Assembly: GCF_023502205.1 (NCBI RefSeq)
Contig: NZ_JAMFLG010000016.1
Span: 1-64,000, forward strand
Source: Aquiflexum sp. TKW24L
Lineage (GTDB): Bacteria > Bacteroidota > Bacteroidia > Cytophagales > Cyclobacteriaceae
Direction of reading: 5' to 3'
Length of the DNA: 64,000 bases
A program made the position numbers and the translations under genes. The notes below the pieces were generated by a model. The model was not told where the DNA came from, searched no databases, and saw only the letters and a list, made by a program, of their open reading frames with translations. Positions 1-8,573 of the stretch are shown here, piece after piece (the first letter of the stretch is position 1; each line of letters starts with the position of its first letter).

Positions 1-1216
1 TTAAAAATGATTAATTGGTGCGGTTCAATATGGGCAGGGATCTGTGCTGTTTGGCTAATCACAAAAAACTACCAGGATTTTTATCCTTTTCAGGATGTTT
101 AGAGACTTGAATACAAAAATCTGTTTGGCTAATACTTTGATTTCAAGTATTTTAAAATTAGAAAATATCTTTTGAAATTAAAAACACTTTATAAATAATT
201 CTTTAAAAATTAGAATTTGGCGGAGATTGGGGAAAATTCGGTAGGGGGGAGGGGGAATTTGGCGTTGACTAGATACAAGATATAAGACACAAGATTCAAG
301 ACTTTGGAAATTCAGAATTAAGAATGATGAATTTTTAATGTCGGATTTCGACAACTTGATAACAATGACAACGCATAGCAAACAAAAAAAAAGATACAAG
401 ATGCTAGACACAAAAATCAAGACTTAATAATAGACACAAGATTCAAGACACAAAGTCCAAGACTGATTCCTCGACAATTACAACGACTAGAACAATTACA
501 ACCACTAAAACTTAGATTCTTCGCTTCACTCAGAATGACGGTACTCAACCCGACAACGCGCAGCAGATAATTTGAAACCCGATTACCTGACAACGCGAAG
601 CAGAAAACTGACCACCCGACAAAAATTTCAAAAAATCACGTTGAGAACTTACCAATTTCTCCGAAAAATTCAATCTCCAATTCCTTAGAAAAGGTCAATT
701 CTGTAAAAAATAATGCAATAAAAATCTCAAAAACGGCCCTATTTCCCCCCAGTTCCTCCCCACCTTCTCCGCACCTTCCCCCTACCTTCCGTTATACCCT
801 CCCCCACCATTCGTTAACTTTTGACCAATTTCCAAGAAACCATATAATTATTCCGGTAATTTTATGAGTTGTACTTTTTCAAGACTTAAAATTGGTTAAG
901 AACCCGGTTTTATTTTTTCCCGGTTTAGCCTGTGGTAATTACTTCTAAGGTATCTATGGACAACTTGATTACGCGAAGCGGACAACAAAAATAGATGCAA
1001 GATGCTAGACACAAGAATCAAGACTTGTTTCCCCAACAACAATTAGAACAACTACAACCACTAGAACAATTACAACAACTAAAACTGAGATTCTTCGCTT
1101 CAATCTGAAGGATGGTCAACCCGACAACGCGCAGCAGACAAAAAAATAAGTCACAAGATTCAAGACACAAGATCCAAGACTTGATTGCCCAATAACAATT
1201 ACAACCACTACAACAA
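1..1216. repeat. Gene-free spacer made of recurring short phrases
   Basis: No convincing gene is seen in this stretch. It is a mosaic of short phrases that recur in the next four spacers of the window. One type is built on acaattacaaccacta (about 471-512, 1024-1082, 1193-1226). A second is built on acacaagatgcaagac or variants (about 280-300, 395-480, 985-1022, 1150-1180). A third is built on gacaacgcgaagcagac (about 552-605, 970-985, 1122-1140). A fourth is gattcttcgcttcactcag (about 516-536). Short open frames here translate to low-complexity Val/Ile-type sequence and are not supported as genes. Function unknown. Confidence 0.7.
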
Positions 1217-1633
1217 TTACAACTTTTTAAACCCCATACTTACTGAGTTGATGCAATAGCGAATGCCGCCTTTGTCTCTTGGGCCATCGGGAAATCGGTG
1301 TCCGAGGTGCCCGCCGCATTTGCCGCAGAGGATTTCTTCCCGAATCATGCCATGGGTATAATCCATGTGCACGTCGATCGCATCAGGTCGGACCGATTCG
1401 GTGAAGGACGGCCACCCGCAACCGCTGTCATACTTGGCAGAGGAATGAAAAATTTCGTTGCCACAGGCATGGCATTCGTAGATTCCGGTTTCTTTGTTAA
1501 GGTAATACTGCCCAGTGAAAGGTCTTTCTGTTCCTTTTTCTCGCAAAACATGGTAGGCTTGAGGATCAAGTTCCTGCTTCCATTCGTTTTCTGATTTGGA
1601 GATTTGGTAGGATTTTGTTGGTTTGGATTTCAT
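1217..1633 (-). CDS. msrB: Peptide-methionine (R)-S-oxide reductase MsrB
   Basis: This cytoplasmic enzyme reduces methionine-R-sulfoxide in oxidised proteins back to methionine, with electrons from thioredoxin. The 138-residue product is a single SelR/MsrB domain of normal length. Visible hallmarks are the GCGWPSF block, two CxxC pairs (CHAC and CGKC) that bind structural zinc, and the C-terminal RYCINSVSM block with the catalytic Cys. No signal peptide is seen. The start is an ATG. The gene stands alone between phrase-repeat spacers; the 3' end runs into one of the acaattacaacc arrays. Identification is secure; regulation cannot be read from the sequence. Confidence 0.96.
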   Translation of the reverse strand: MKSKPTKSYQISKSENEWKQELDPQAYHVLREKGTERPFTGQYYLNKETGIYECHACGNEIFHSSAKYDSGCGWPSFTESVRPDAIDVHMDYTHGMIREEILCGKCGGHLGHRFPDGPRDKGGIRYCINSVSMGFKKL

Positions 1634-1740
1634 TGGTAAAATGGTTCTAGTTGTTCTAGTTGTTGTAATGGTTGTGGCTGTAAAGGTTGTAATTGTTCTA
1701 GTTGTTGTAATGGTTGTAATTGTTGTGGGAGTCCGTTAAT
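1634..1740. repeat. Array of TTGTAAT/GGTTGT phrases upstream of msrB
   Basis: About 90 bases consist of tandem variants of ctagttgttgtaatggttgt, the reverse complement of the acaattacaacc phrase found in the other spacers. It directly precedes the msrB start codon, so the msrB promoter either lies inside the array or beyond it. The unit length drifts and the copies are imperfect, so this is a degenerate tandem array and not a CRISPR. Confidence 0.65.
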
Positions 1741-1766
1741 TTGATGGTTTTTGGTTTTTTCTTAGG

Positions 1767-2135
1767 TTATGTTTTCCAATTCGTTTTTACGTATTCAATG
1801 AAATTGTGGATTTTGACACCAAGTTTTCTATATTCTTCTTGTATCAATTGAACTTCTGCGTCATGCTCAGGATATAGAATCTTTAATTTTTCCAGATGGT
1901 TATGACATTCGAGGTTGCTTGCATGCGCATAAACCAAGAATTTGATAAAATCCTATTTGTAGGACTTTCTTCCATATCCTTCCATGATATTGGTATTGAT
2001 TGAGTCAGACGACCTTCGCAACTGACTACCCAATTCGTATTTCTCATAAGAAGGTAACTTCAGACTGAATCGATGTGTTTCAAAAAACAACTCCAATGAA
2101 ATTTTATAGATATCCAAGTCCTGATAGCTTTTCAT
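1767..2135 (-). pseudogene. Four-helix-bundle (S23/IVS-type) protein gene with an in-frame amber stop
   Basis: The N-terminal part (start ATG at 2135, beginning MKSYQDLDIYK; an upstream start at 2159 is also open) matches the four-helix-bundle family originally described from 23S rRNA intervening sequences, with the typical QLRRSSDSINTNIMEGYGRK stretch. A TAG codon at 1953-1955 interrupts it. Reading on in the same frame gives 61 more residues (DFIKFLVYAHASN... to ...EYVKTNWKT) that are exactly the expected second half of the family, ending with TAA at 1767. No frameshift is needed, so one base change accounts for the break. Upstream-only translation would give a two-helix fragment. It is either a recent pseudogene, a sequencing error, or less likely readthrough. 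The cellular role of the family is unclear. Confidence 0.8.
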
Positions 2136-2159
2136 TTGACAAATGTTTGAAATGAGCAA

Positions 2160-2752
2160 TTGCCTAAATTAATCAATCCTGACTCAATTAATAGTTAATC
2201 AATAAAATTATTTCTTCAAGTAGAAACAAGATGCAAGACAATAGACAAAAGATTTGATTCTTCGAAAACAAAATGGAAACAAGAACCTAGACGCAGATTA
2301 TTAACTTGAAACTTGATATTAATAAACCTACACAATTGATAATTGAGATGCTTCGCTTCACTACCAATGAAGAATATCGGGGTCGTCAAACTGATTCCAA
2401 CAACAGTATAGGAAAAGTGTCTCAGTTAAGGGAGATTCTTCACCTTCGCAGGCTGCGGTTACCAAAGACAGATTTTGGAGGCGTCACCCTGAGTGAAGCG
2501 AAGGGTCTCACCTATAAAATAAAATCCTTCAGTTCCCGAAGAAAACGGGACAGGCTGTTCCTCCTTCAGGATGACGGGGAAACCAAATGTTATTACCTTT
2601 TCTGAACATTTTTTTAAAAATTTTGAATACTCAGGTTTACGGTTACCCAACCCAACAACAATTACAACCACTACAACAATTACAACCACTACAACAATTA
2701 TAACCAATACAACAATTATAACCATTACAACCACCCCAACAAATCCCCCTCC
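2160..2752. repeat. Gene-free spacer with phrase repeats, including a caccctgagtgaagcgaagg element
   Basis: No supported gene. The stretch holds acaagatgcaagac phrases (about 2228-2252), cttcgcttcac phrases (about 2350), a tcaccctgagtgaagcgaag element at about 2482-2512 with an inverted partner phrase before it (gattcttcaccttcgcaggc, about 2432), and a long acaattacaaccactac array at about 2655-2745 ending just before the stop of the penicillin-acylase gene. A 99-codon open frame across it is composed of these repeats and is rejected as a gene. Confidence 0.65.
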
Positions 2753-5143
2753 CTACGGTCTCACCACCAACCTCCTCCCCCCACCTTTAATCACCTCCTC
2801 GTTCATCAGCATCGGGCGGTATTTGCCGGTGGCGTATAGGACGGCTTGGTCGGAGTAGTGGGGACTGAAAAGGTTGCCGCTCTGACCGGTGGGAAGGATG
2901 GATTCTGCCGCTTCTACGTCTGCAAAATCTATGATGATTCGCATGGCAGGACCGACATTGACTTTGTAGATGCCATCAGGATTGAGGGTAAATGGTAGTT
3001 TGTTGACCGATTCCTCATTGGCGGTGACGGCGGGGGCTTTGACGTTGAAGATTTTGTCCAAAGGTTTTTTGGCACCAAGAGGGTGAGGGTGTTCGAGAAC
3101 GACGACTTTTTCCCAAAGCCATTTTTCACTGTCGGTACCCAATTGTTCGCTGAGTTCCGAGAGGGTTTTTCCTAAAGCGATTTTGACAATTTCGGCCTTG
3201 CTTTCCTTTGCTTCGGTTTTGGAATTGTCCCACCAAGGAGAATTATCGGTTCTGATCAGGGTCGGTACACTTCGGATGTACATAAATGTTTTGATGAAAT
3301 TTTGAAAATCATCTTCCCCAAGTTCATCCGCCATCATGCCATGGAGGGTGTGGTACAGCCATTTGTAGTAAAAAGTAGGAGCGATGGATTCCAGGTCATG
3401 GCTGCCGTTCCAGTTTTCGATGGCCTCTTGTACAGGTTCAAAGCCTTTGAACGCGGCTAAATCCACGACAGCCAACATGCTTTTGGCATTGATGGGGTGG
3501 TTTTCGTTAATGGCTTCCAATTGGAGTGCCTTGATACTTTCTTGGGCCCAATCGTTTCGGGAAGTAACGGTTTTGGAGATTCTGTCCCAACGGTCGCCAG
3601 GATAATAGTAGCCCGGGAAGAAAGTCCCGTTGGAAAGGGTATCCGGTTGGTTATTGGCGGAAGCCACAAAACCTGAGGCAGGATTTATGCTCATGGGATT
3701 TTGCTCAAATGGGATCCATCCTGTCGGTTCGTCGGCAGGGTTACTGCCATCCAAGAAGATCTTACTGTTGACATGGTTTGGTCTAATGGGCAATTTTGCG
3801 GTAGCCCACCAAGCAATGTTTCCGGCCTTGTCGCCATACATGACATTGAGTCCGGGGGCGTGGATCATGCGGACTGCAGCCTCGGTTTCCTGTATGTTTT
3901 TGGCCCTAGCCATCTTCCATGTTGCTTCTAAGGCAACCGTTGGCTCGAGTACATAAACCCACCACGAAGCCACAGGATTTTGAGTCAGTTTGCCGATTTC
4001 GGGAAGGACTTCATTCATAATCGGACCGTGGATGGATTCTTTGATTTCAAAGGAAATGGGTTCTGAATCTTTGACTTGAATCGTTTCTGTTCTGGATGTC
4101 AATGGTCTAAATTCCTCTCCGTAAATGATTTCGTTGGGGTTGTTGGGATTGAGTTTTTCTTCAAAAAAATCCTGATCGTCGTTTTCAAACATCGTCAGTC
4201 CAATACTGTGGTGGCGTGTATGTCCAACCAAACCAAAAGGCATTCCCGCCAAGTTGTTGCCGTAATAGCTGAAACCGAGATATTCGAGATGGGCTTCATA
4301 CCAAACAGATGGCTGTGCAAACCCGATGTGGGTATCATTACAGAACAGTACTTCACCGGAAGCCGTTCTGCTTCCCGAAATCACCCAAGAGTTGCTGCCT
4401 TCCAAGAGGGGAACGGGCAACTTTTCCAATAGGGCAGAAAGGGAATTTTCTATGACAAGGTCTGTGGTGATGGAATCTCTTTTGGGGTAATTGTTGGGGA
4501 TCACATGGTGCTCCGGCAAAGTATGGACAGATACCATTTTCATATATTCCAGACCCAAGGTGCGGGCCATTTTGGTGACCAAAGGGTCTGTTTTCATCGC
4601 CATGGCAAAAGTAAAGGACATATATCCCGTGATGGCGTGGATGTCATTGATGGTGAATTCCCTCGGTTCTGATCCCAAGAGGGTATATTCAATGGGGATT
4701 TTTCCATGTCGGATAAAATGATTTACACCTTCGATATAGGCTTCGGTGGCGGATTTCCATTCTGAATTCCCGGCTTTGTTCCACTCTTCGGTGCTCCAAG
4801 CAGCATGTTTGGGAATACCCAAAGTCCTGAAAAATTTATCCACTTCCACCAAATCGGCACCCAAGAGTTCCGCCAAAGTGCCTGTTCCTACACGGCGCAT
4901 CATTTCCATCTGAAAAAGCCTGTCCTGTGCATGGACATAGCCCAAGGAGCGGTAGGCATCTTCGGCATTGGCCGCATAGATATGGGGAACACCAAAATCA
5001 TCGAAATAGACTTCCGCTTCCGCGGACATGGAAGGCATGTTGATTTCGCCGTTATATTTTGGTTTGAAGCTGAATTTGACTGCCTGAAATCCGATAAAGA
5101 ACAGTACAAAAAGTACCGTTAGGGCAATGAGGATTTTTTTCAT
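2753..5143 (-). CDS. Penicillin-acylase-family N-terminal-nucleophile hydrolase
   Basis: This is an amide hydrolase of the penicillin amidase family (Ntn hydrolases). Members deacylate beta-lactams, N-acyl-homoserine lactones or other amides; the substrate here cannot be told. The chosen ATG at 5143 gives 796 residues; an in-frame TTG ten codons upstream is possible but precedes the natural membrane/signal segment (MKKILIALTV...). The protein has an N-terminal hydrophobic helix, an alpha-chain ending near residue 248, and the conserved autoprocessing site Gly-Ser with SNSW, where Ser about 250 would become the new N-terminus and nucleophile. The beta-chain carries GLTMFENDDQDF-type and NWN segments. 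Length fits the family. The product is probably exported to the periplasm. Neighbouring spacers are phrase repeats, so it is likely monocistronic. Confidence 0.9.
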   Translation of the reverse strand: MKKILIALTVLFVLFFIGFQAVKFSFKPKYNGEINMPSMSAEAEVYFDDFGVPHIYAANAEDAYRSLGYVHAQDRLFQMEMMRRVGTGTLAELLGADLVEVDKFFRTLGIPKHAAWSTEEWNKAGNSEWKSATEAYIEGVNHFIRHGKIPIEYTLLGSEPREFTINDIHAITGYMSFTFAMAMKTDPLVTKMARTLGLEYMKMVSVHTLPEHHVIPNNYPKRDSITTDLVIENSLSALLEKLPVPLLEGSNSWVISGSRTASGEVLFCNDTHIGFAQPSVWYEAHLEYLGFSYYGNNLAGMPFGLVGHTRHHSIGLTMFENDDQDFFEEKLNPNNPNEIIYGEEFRPLTSRTETIQVKDSEPISFEIKESIHGPIMNEVLPEIGKLTQNPVASWWVYVLEPTVALEATWKMARAKNIQETEAAVRMIHAPGLNVMYGDKAGNIAWWATAKLPIRPNHVNSKIFLDGSNPADEPTGWIPFEQNPMSINPASGFVASANNQPDTLSNGTFFPGYYYPGDRWDRISKTVTSRNDWAQESIKALQLEAINENHPINAKSMLAVVDLAAFKGFEPVQEAIENWNGSHDLESIAPTFYYKWLYHTLHGMMADELGEDDFQNFIKTFMYIRSVPTLIRTDNSPWWDNSKTEAKESKAEIVKIALGKTLSELSEQLGTDSEKWLWEKVVVLEHPHPLGAKKPLDKIFNVKAPAVTANEESVNKLPFTLNPDGIYKVNVGPAMRIIIDFADVEAAESILPTGQSGNLFSPHYSDQAVLYATGKYRPMLMNEEVIKGGGRRLVVRP

Positions 5144-5189
5144 GGGTTTATTGATGGGTGGGGAATTTTTCAAGAGGTGATAAATGTAA

Positions 5190-5371
5190 AATTATCATAA
5201 ATAAGACACAAGATGCAAGACACAAGATGCAAGACTTGATTACTCTAAAACAATGATAACCAGACAATGCGAAGCTGACAACTCGAAAACGCGACAACTT
5301 GACAACAATTACAACCACTAGAACCACTACAACAATTACAACCACTAAAACAATTATAACCCCTCCAACCC
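5190..5371. repeat. Phrase-repeat spacer between acylase and aminotransferase genes
   Basis: This spacer contains tandem acacaagatgcaagac units (about 5207-5240), gacaatgcgaagctgac and gaaaacgcgac phrases (about 5262-5302), then an acaattacaaccactag array (about 5305-5362) that runs into the 3' end of the aminotransferase gene. The order of phrase types is the same as at 960-1226. Confidence 0.65.
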
Positions 5372-6556
5372 TCAACTCCCCCCCTCAATCGCCTCCAAAA
5401 TCACCCCACAGGCTTTTTCTATTTCCTTCTCGGTAATGATCAAAGGTGGTGCGATCCGCATGGCATCATCGCAAAAAAGAAACCAATCGGTAATGACTCC
5501 ATTTTCGATTGCCCTGTCGATGATTGGTTTAAGGACTTCGAAAGATTCAAACTCCACGGCCATCATCAGCCCTTTGTTGCGGATGGATTTGATTTTGGGA
5601 TGAATAAGAAGTTTTTTGAAAAGATTTGCTTTTTGCTCGACTTGTTCCAAAAGCTTTTCTTCCTGAATAACTTTTATCGTGGCCAATGAAGCGGCTGCCG
5701 AAACCGGATGACCACCGAATGTCGTGATATGACCCAACAATGGATTGTTTTTGAATGCGCCCATCACGTCTTTATTGGCTATAAAAGCACCGATAGGCAT
5801 GCCTCCGCCCATTCCTTTGGCACAGACCAATATATCAGGTACAATACCAAAATGCTCAAATGCCCAAAATTTGCCTGTTCTCCCAAATCCCGCCTGAATC
5901 TCATCCAAAATCAATAAGGTCCCCGTCTCATCACATTTTTTGCGTAAAGCCTGAAAATAATCTGGACAGGCTACCATGATTCCGGCTTCTCCCTGAATGG
6001 TCTCGACGATGAAAGCGGCCGTATCTTCTGTGATTTGATTGAGTTGGTGAAAACTCCCATAAACCACATTTTTGATTCCCGGCAAGAGCGGACGATAGGC
6101 TCTTTTGAAGATTTCATTGCCACCGACAGAAAGTGACCCATGGGAAGAACCGTGGTAGGCATTGACGCAGGATATGATTTCCCGGCGGTTGGTGTAGCGC
6201 TTCGCCAATTTCAATGCGCCTTCTACCGCTTCACTACCTGAGTTGACAAAATAGACATTGTCAAGGTGCCCGGAAAGGGTATCACAAAGTGCTTTAGCCA
6301 ATTGAACCTGAGGACTTTGTACATATTCTCCATAAACCATCAGGTGAAGGTATTTGTCCAACTGATTTTGGATGGCCTCGAGAACTTTCGGATGGCGGTG
6401 ACCGATATTGCTGACTCCTATTCCTGAAATCAGGTCCATATATACTTTTCCATCCGGCCCGTACATGTAGATTCCTTCTGCCTTTTCGATTTCTATCATC
6501 AAAGGAAAGTCAGTAGTCTGTGCGAGGATAGAAAGGAAAAGTTGGCGGTTATTCAT
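5372..6556 (-). CDS. Class-III PLP-dependent aminotransferase
   Basis: The product is 394 residues, typical for fold-type I class-III aminotransferases (acetylornithine / ornithine / 4-aminobutyrate group). PLP contacts are visible: NSGSEAVEGALKLA near residues 105-118, the Asp of LILDEI (Asp218) that pairs with the pyridine nitrogen, and the Schiff-base Lys in CAKGMGGGMPIGA (Lys247). HITTFGGHPVSAAA near 275-288 is also typical. It moves an amino group from an omega-amino or diamino substrate to 2-oxoglutarate. The exact substrate is unresolved because no arg, ectoine or GABA genes adjoin it. It is cytoplasmic with an ATG start and is separated from both neighbours by repeat-filled spacers. 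Confidence 0.9.
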   Translation of the reverse strand: MNNRQLFLSILAQTTDFPLMIEIEKAEGIYMYGPDGKVYMDLISGIGVSNIGHRHPKVLEAIQNQLDKYLHLMVYGEYVQSPQVQLAKALCDTLSGHLDNVYFVNSGSEAVEGALKLAKRYTNRREIISCVNAYHGSSHGSLSVGGNEIFKRAYRPLLPGIKNVVYGSFHQLNQITEDTAAFIVETIQGEAGIMVACPDYFQALRKKCDETGTLLILDEIQAGFGRTGKFWAFEHFGIVPDILVCAKGMGGGMPIGAFIANKDVMGAFKNNPLLGHITTFGGHPVSAAASLATIKVIQEEKLLEQVEQKANLFKKLLIHPKIKSIRNKGLMMAVEFESFEVLKPIIDRAIENGVITDWFLFCDDAMRIAPPLIITEKEIEKACGVILEAIEGGS

Positions 6557-6870
6557 TTTTTAAGATACAAGACGTAAGACACAAGATGCAAGACTTAGAG
6601 CCGAGAATCAAGAAACGAGAAAATTGTACCATTTACCAAGTACAATGAACCAAGTAAGTACTCCTAAACTTGAAAAGCCTAGAACCTGATAACAATGACA
6701 ATGCGAAGCAGACAACATTTTCATTGAACCATGTTCCAAGTACCAAGTACAATGAACCAAGTAAGAACTCATAAACTTGACAACCCGAGAACCTAACAAC
6801 CCGAGAACTTAACAACCCGAGAACCTGACAACCACTACAACCATTACAACAACTAGAACAATTACAACCT
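6557..6870. repeat. Phrase-repeat spacer upstream of the aminotransferase
   Basis: The 314-base spacer has the acaagatgcaagac phrase next to the aminotransferase start, two copies of a phrase around accaagtacaatgaaccaag (about 6636-6660 and 6738-6764), three tandem copies of acaacccgagaacct (about 6780-6830), and a closing acaaccattacaac array (about 6830-6868) against the methyltransferase stop. Open frames within it are low complexity and are not called. Confidence 0.65.
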
Positions 6871-7770
6871 TTAGATTCCACTCCTAAACCTGAAGAAAAT
6901 CCCCAGCGGCAGGTTCTTTTTGAATCTATCTACAAGGTATAACTCTCCGTGTTCGGCATTGTTGACATCTTTGAAGTTGGATTTGACAAGGTTGGCAGCA
7001 ATCATCGAGCTGAAGCTTAGGGAATACATATTCAGGATGAGGAAGTGATGCTCGGGGTCTAGAAGCTCAGCACAGAGTTTGAGCATTTCATTGATCTGTT
7101 CTTCCAAAATCCATTTTTCTCCATCGGGGCCACGTCCATAGGCCGGTGGATCTAAAATAATGCCGTGGTATTTATTTCCCCGCCTGACTTCCCTCCTGAT
7201 AAATTTCATCGCATCATCCACGATCCAACGGATACCATCCTGACCGGAAGATTCCATATTGTGCTTAGACCATGTGACTACCTGCTTGACAGAATCCAAG
7301 TGCGTGACATCTGCACCGCAGGCTTTGGCCGCAACGGAAGAAGCTCCCGTATAAGCAAAAAGATTAAGGACTTTAGGATTTTTTATGGGAAAGCTTTTCA
7401 GCGTATCAGCTATATAATCCCAATTGACCGCTTGCTCGGGAAAGAGCCCGATATGTTTGAAAGAAGTCATGGCAAGATTGAGTTTCATTTTAAGTCCATC
7501 CGGATTTTTGTAGCTGACTTGCCAATTGTGTGGAATCTTTTTCAGTTCATTCCATTGCCCTTTTTCTGGATTGTTTTTTTCCTTCGCAAAATGGGCATGA
7601 GCCAATTCCCTCCATTCTTTTTCATCCAGACTTTTGTCCCAGATTGCCTGTGGTTCCGGTCGGCTGAGGATATAATCTCCAAACCTTTCCAGTTTTTCAA
7701 ATCCACCGGTATCAATCAGTTCATAATCTTCCCAATGCTGCGGGGAGAGAGAGAGGATGGTTTCTTTCAT
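6871..7770 (-). CDS. RlmI/RlmK-like class-I SAM-dependent methyltransferase
   Basis: The 299-residue protein matches the COG1092-type RNA m5C methyltransferases (23S rRNA methyltransferase RlmI and relatives). The SAM-binding motif I is VLNLFAYTGASSVAA at about residues 134-148, followed by an acidic motif II (THLDSV) and the catalytic-type DPPAYGRG motif near 208-215. The N-terminal PUA domain of full-length RlmI is absent, so this is the short form common in Bacteroidetes. It probably acts on ribosomal or other RNA; the target base is not determinable. The start is an ATG at 7770, facing a divergent lipoprotein/exported gene pair about 95 bp away. Confidence 0.82.
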   Translation of the reverse strand: MKETILSLSPQHWEDYELIDTGGFEKLERFGDYILSRPEPQAIWDKSLDEKEWRELAHAHFAKEKNNPEKGQWNELKKIPHNWQVSYKNPDGLKMKLNLAMTSFKHIGLFPEQAVNWDYIADTLKSFPIKNPKVLNLFAYTGASSVAAKACGADVTHLDSVKQVVTWSKHNMESSGQDGIRWIVDDAMKFIRREVRRGNKYHGIILDPPAYGRGPDGEKWILEEQINEMLKLCAELLDPEHHFLILNMYSLSFSSMIAANLVKSNFKDVNNAEHGELYLVDRFKKNLPLGIFFRFRSGI

Positions 7771-7865
7771 GCTGCAAAAGTAATTATATAATCGGAGAGC
7801 GGAAGTATTTTATAATTGGGAATAGTTTAGTTAATTTGGATTGTCTTTCATCCCCAATATCCATC

Positions 7866-8546
7866 ATGAAGCGTTTCACAACTTTCCTTTTTATACTTAT
7901 TCTTGGTTTGGGTTATATACCTTTTGCAAAAAGTCAGACCAATACTTCCTTAAATAGTCAGAATCAACAATACCTTGGCACATTCAGAATTAACCCTAAA
8001 AGTGATGGTTTGAAGGGCACTCCTTTTTTATTTGATGTTCCCCCTTTGGGCAAAATCGGACTTGACGGAGGAAAAGATTACAGCGAGATTCCTTTCAATA
8101 TTCTGTTGGAAAAGAACGAAGTGTATATTCAGACAGGTGGAGAAGATTCTGAGCCCTTGTTATTGCGCAACTGGAAATGGATTGAGATACCCGGAGAGGA
8201 AGTAAGGAATTTCAGAATAGAATACCTTCAGGGCAAACCCCAAGTAGTAGAGATACTGTTTGAAAAAGAAGGTGAAAAATATATAGCTTCGCACAAAAAG
8301 ACTTTGATAAGGCCTAGCAGTCAACGGGATGGGTATTCCGGTCCCCAATATGACACCTTCCGTCATGATATTAAGTACTTTATACTGAAGGGGATGCAGA
8401 CCACAGAAATCAAAACAAACAGTGCAGGATTGAAAGAATGGGCAGGAAACCGCAATGATGAATTGAAGGAATTTTTAAAAGAAAATAAACTTAATCCCAG
8501 TGATCCTGTAGATATAAAAAAAATCATCACATTTTTGGTAAATTAA
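7866..8546 (+). CDS. Exported protein of unknown function
   Basis: I do not recognise a family. The ATG at 7866 is chosen over an in-frame TTG at 7836 because it starts directly with a Sec signal peptide (MKRFTTFLFILILGLGYIPF..., cleavage after about residue 23, at AKSQ). The mature part of about 200 residues is rich in beta-type sequence in its first two thirds and ends in a Lys/Glu-rich helical segment with a DELKEFLKENK stretch. It has no Cys lipobox. It lies 27 bp before the subtilisin-like gene on the same strand and is probably co-transcribed with it, so it could be a partner or chaperone of that protease. That link rests on position only. Confidence 0.7.
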   Translation: MKRFTTFLFILILGLGYIPFAKSQTNTSLNSQNQQYLGTFRINPKSDGLKGTPFLFDVPPLGKIGLDGGKDYSEIPFNILLEKNEVYIQTGGEDSEPLLLRNWKWIEIPGEEVRNFRIEYLQGKPQVVEILFEKEGEKYIASHKKTLIRPSSQRDGYSGPQYDTFRHDIKYFILKGMQTTEIKTNSAGLKEWAGNRNDELKEFLKENKLNPSDPVDIKKIITFLVN

Positions 8547-8573
8547 TCCTAAATAAATAACAAAATATAATTT

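Noticed and set aside
2306-2605. Open frame of 99 codons on the plus strand
   Set aside because: It is composed of phrase repeats, including the caccctgagtgaagcgaagg element, and has no plausible domain.
2655-2745. Possible CRISPR array (regular acaattacaacc units)
   Set aside because: Units are adjacent and imperfect, with no constant-length unique spacers, and no cas genes are present.
6608-6881. Two overlapping open frames between the aminotransferase and methyltransferase genes
   Set aside because: They lie in phrase repeats and have low-complexity translations with no start-site or domain support.
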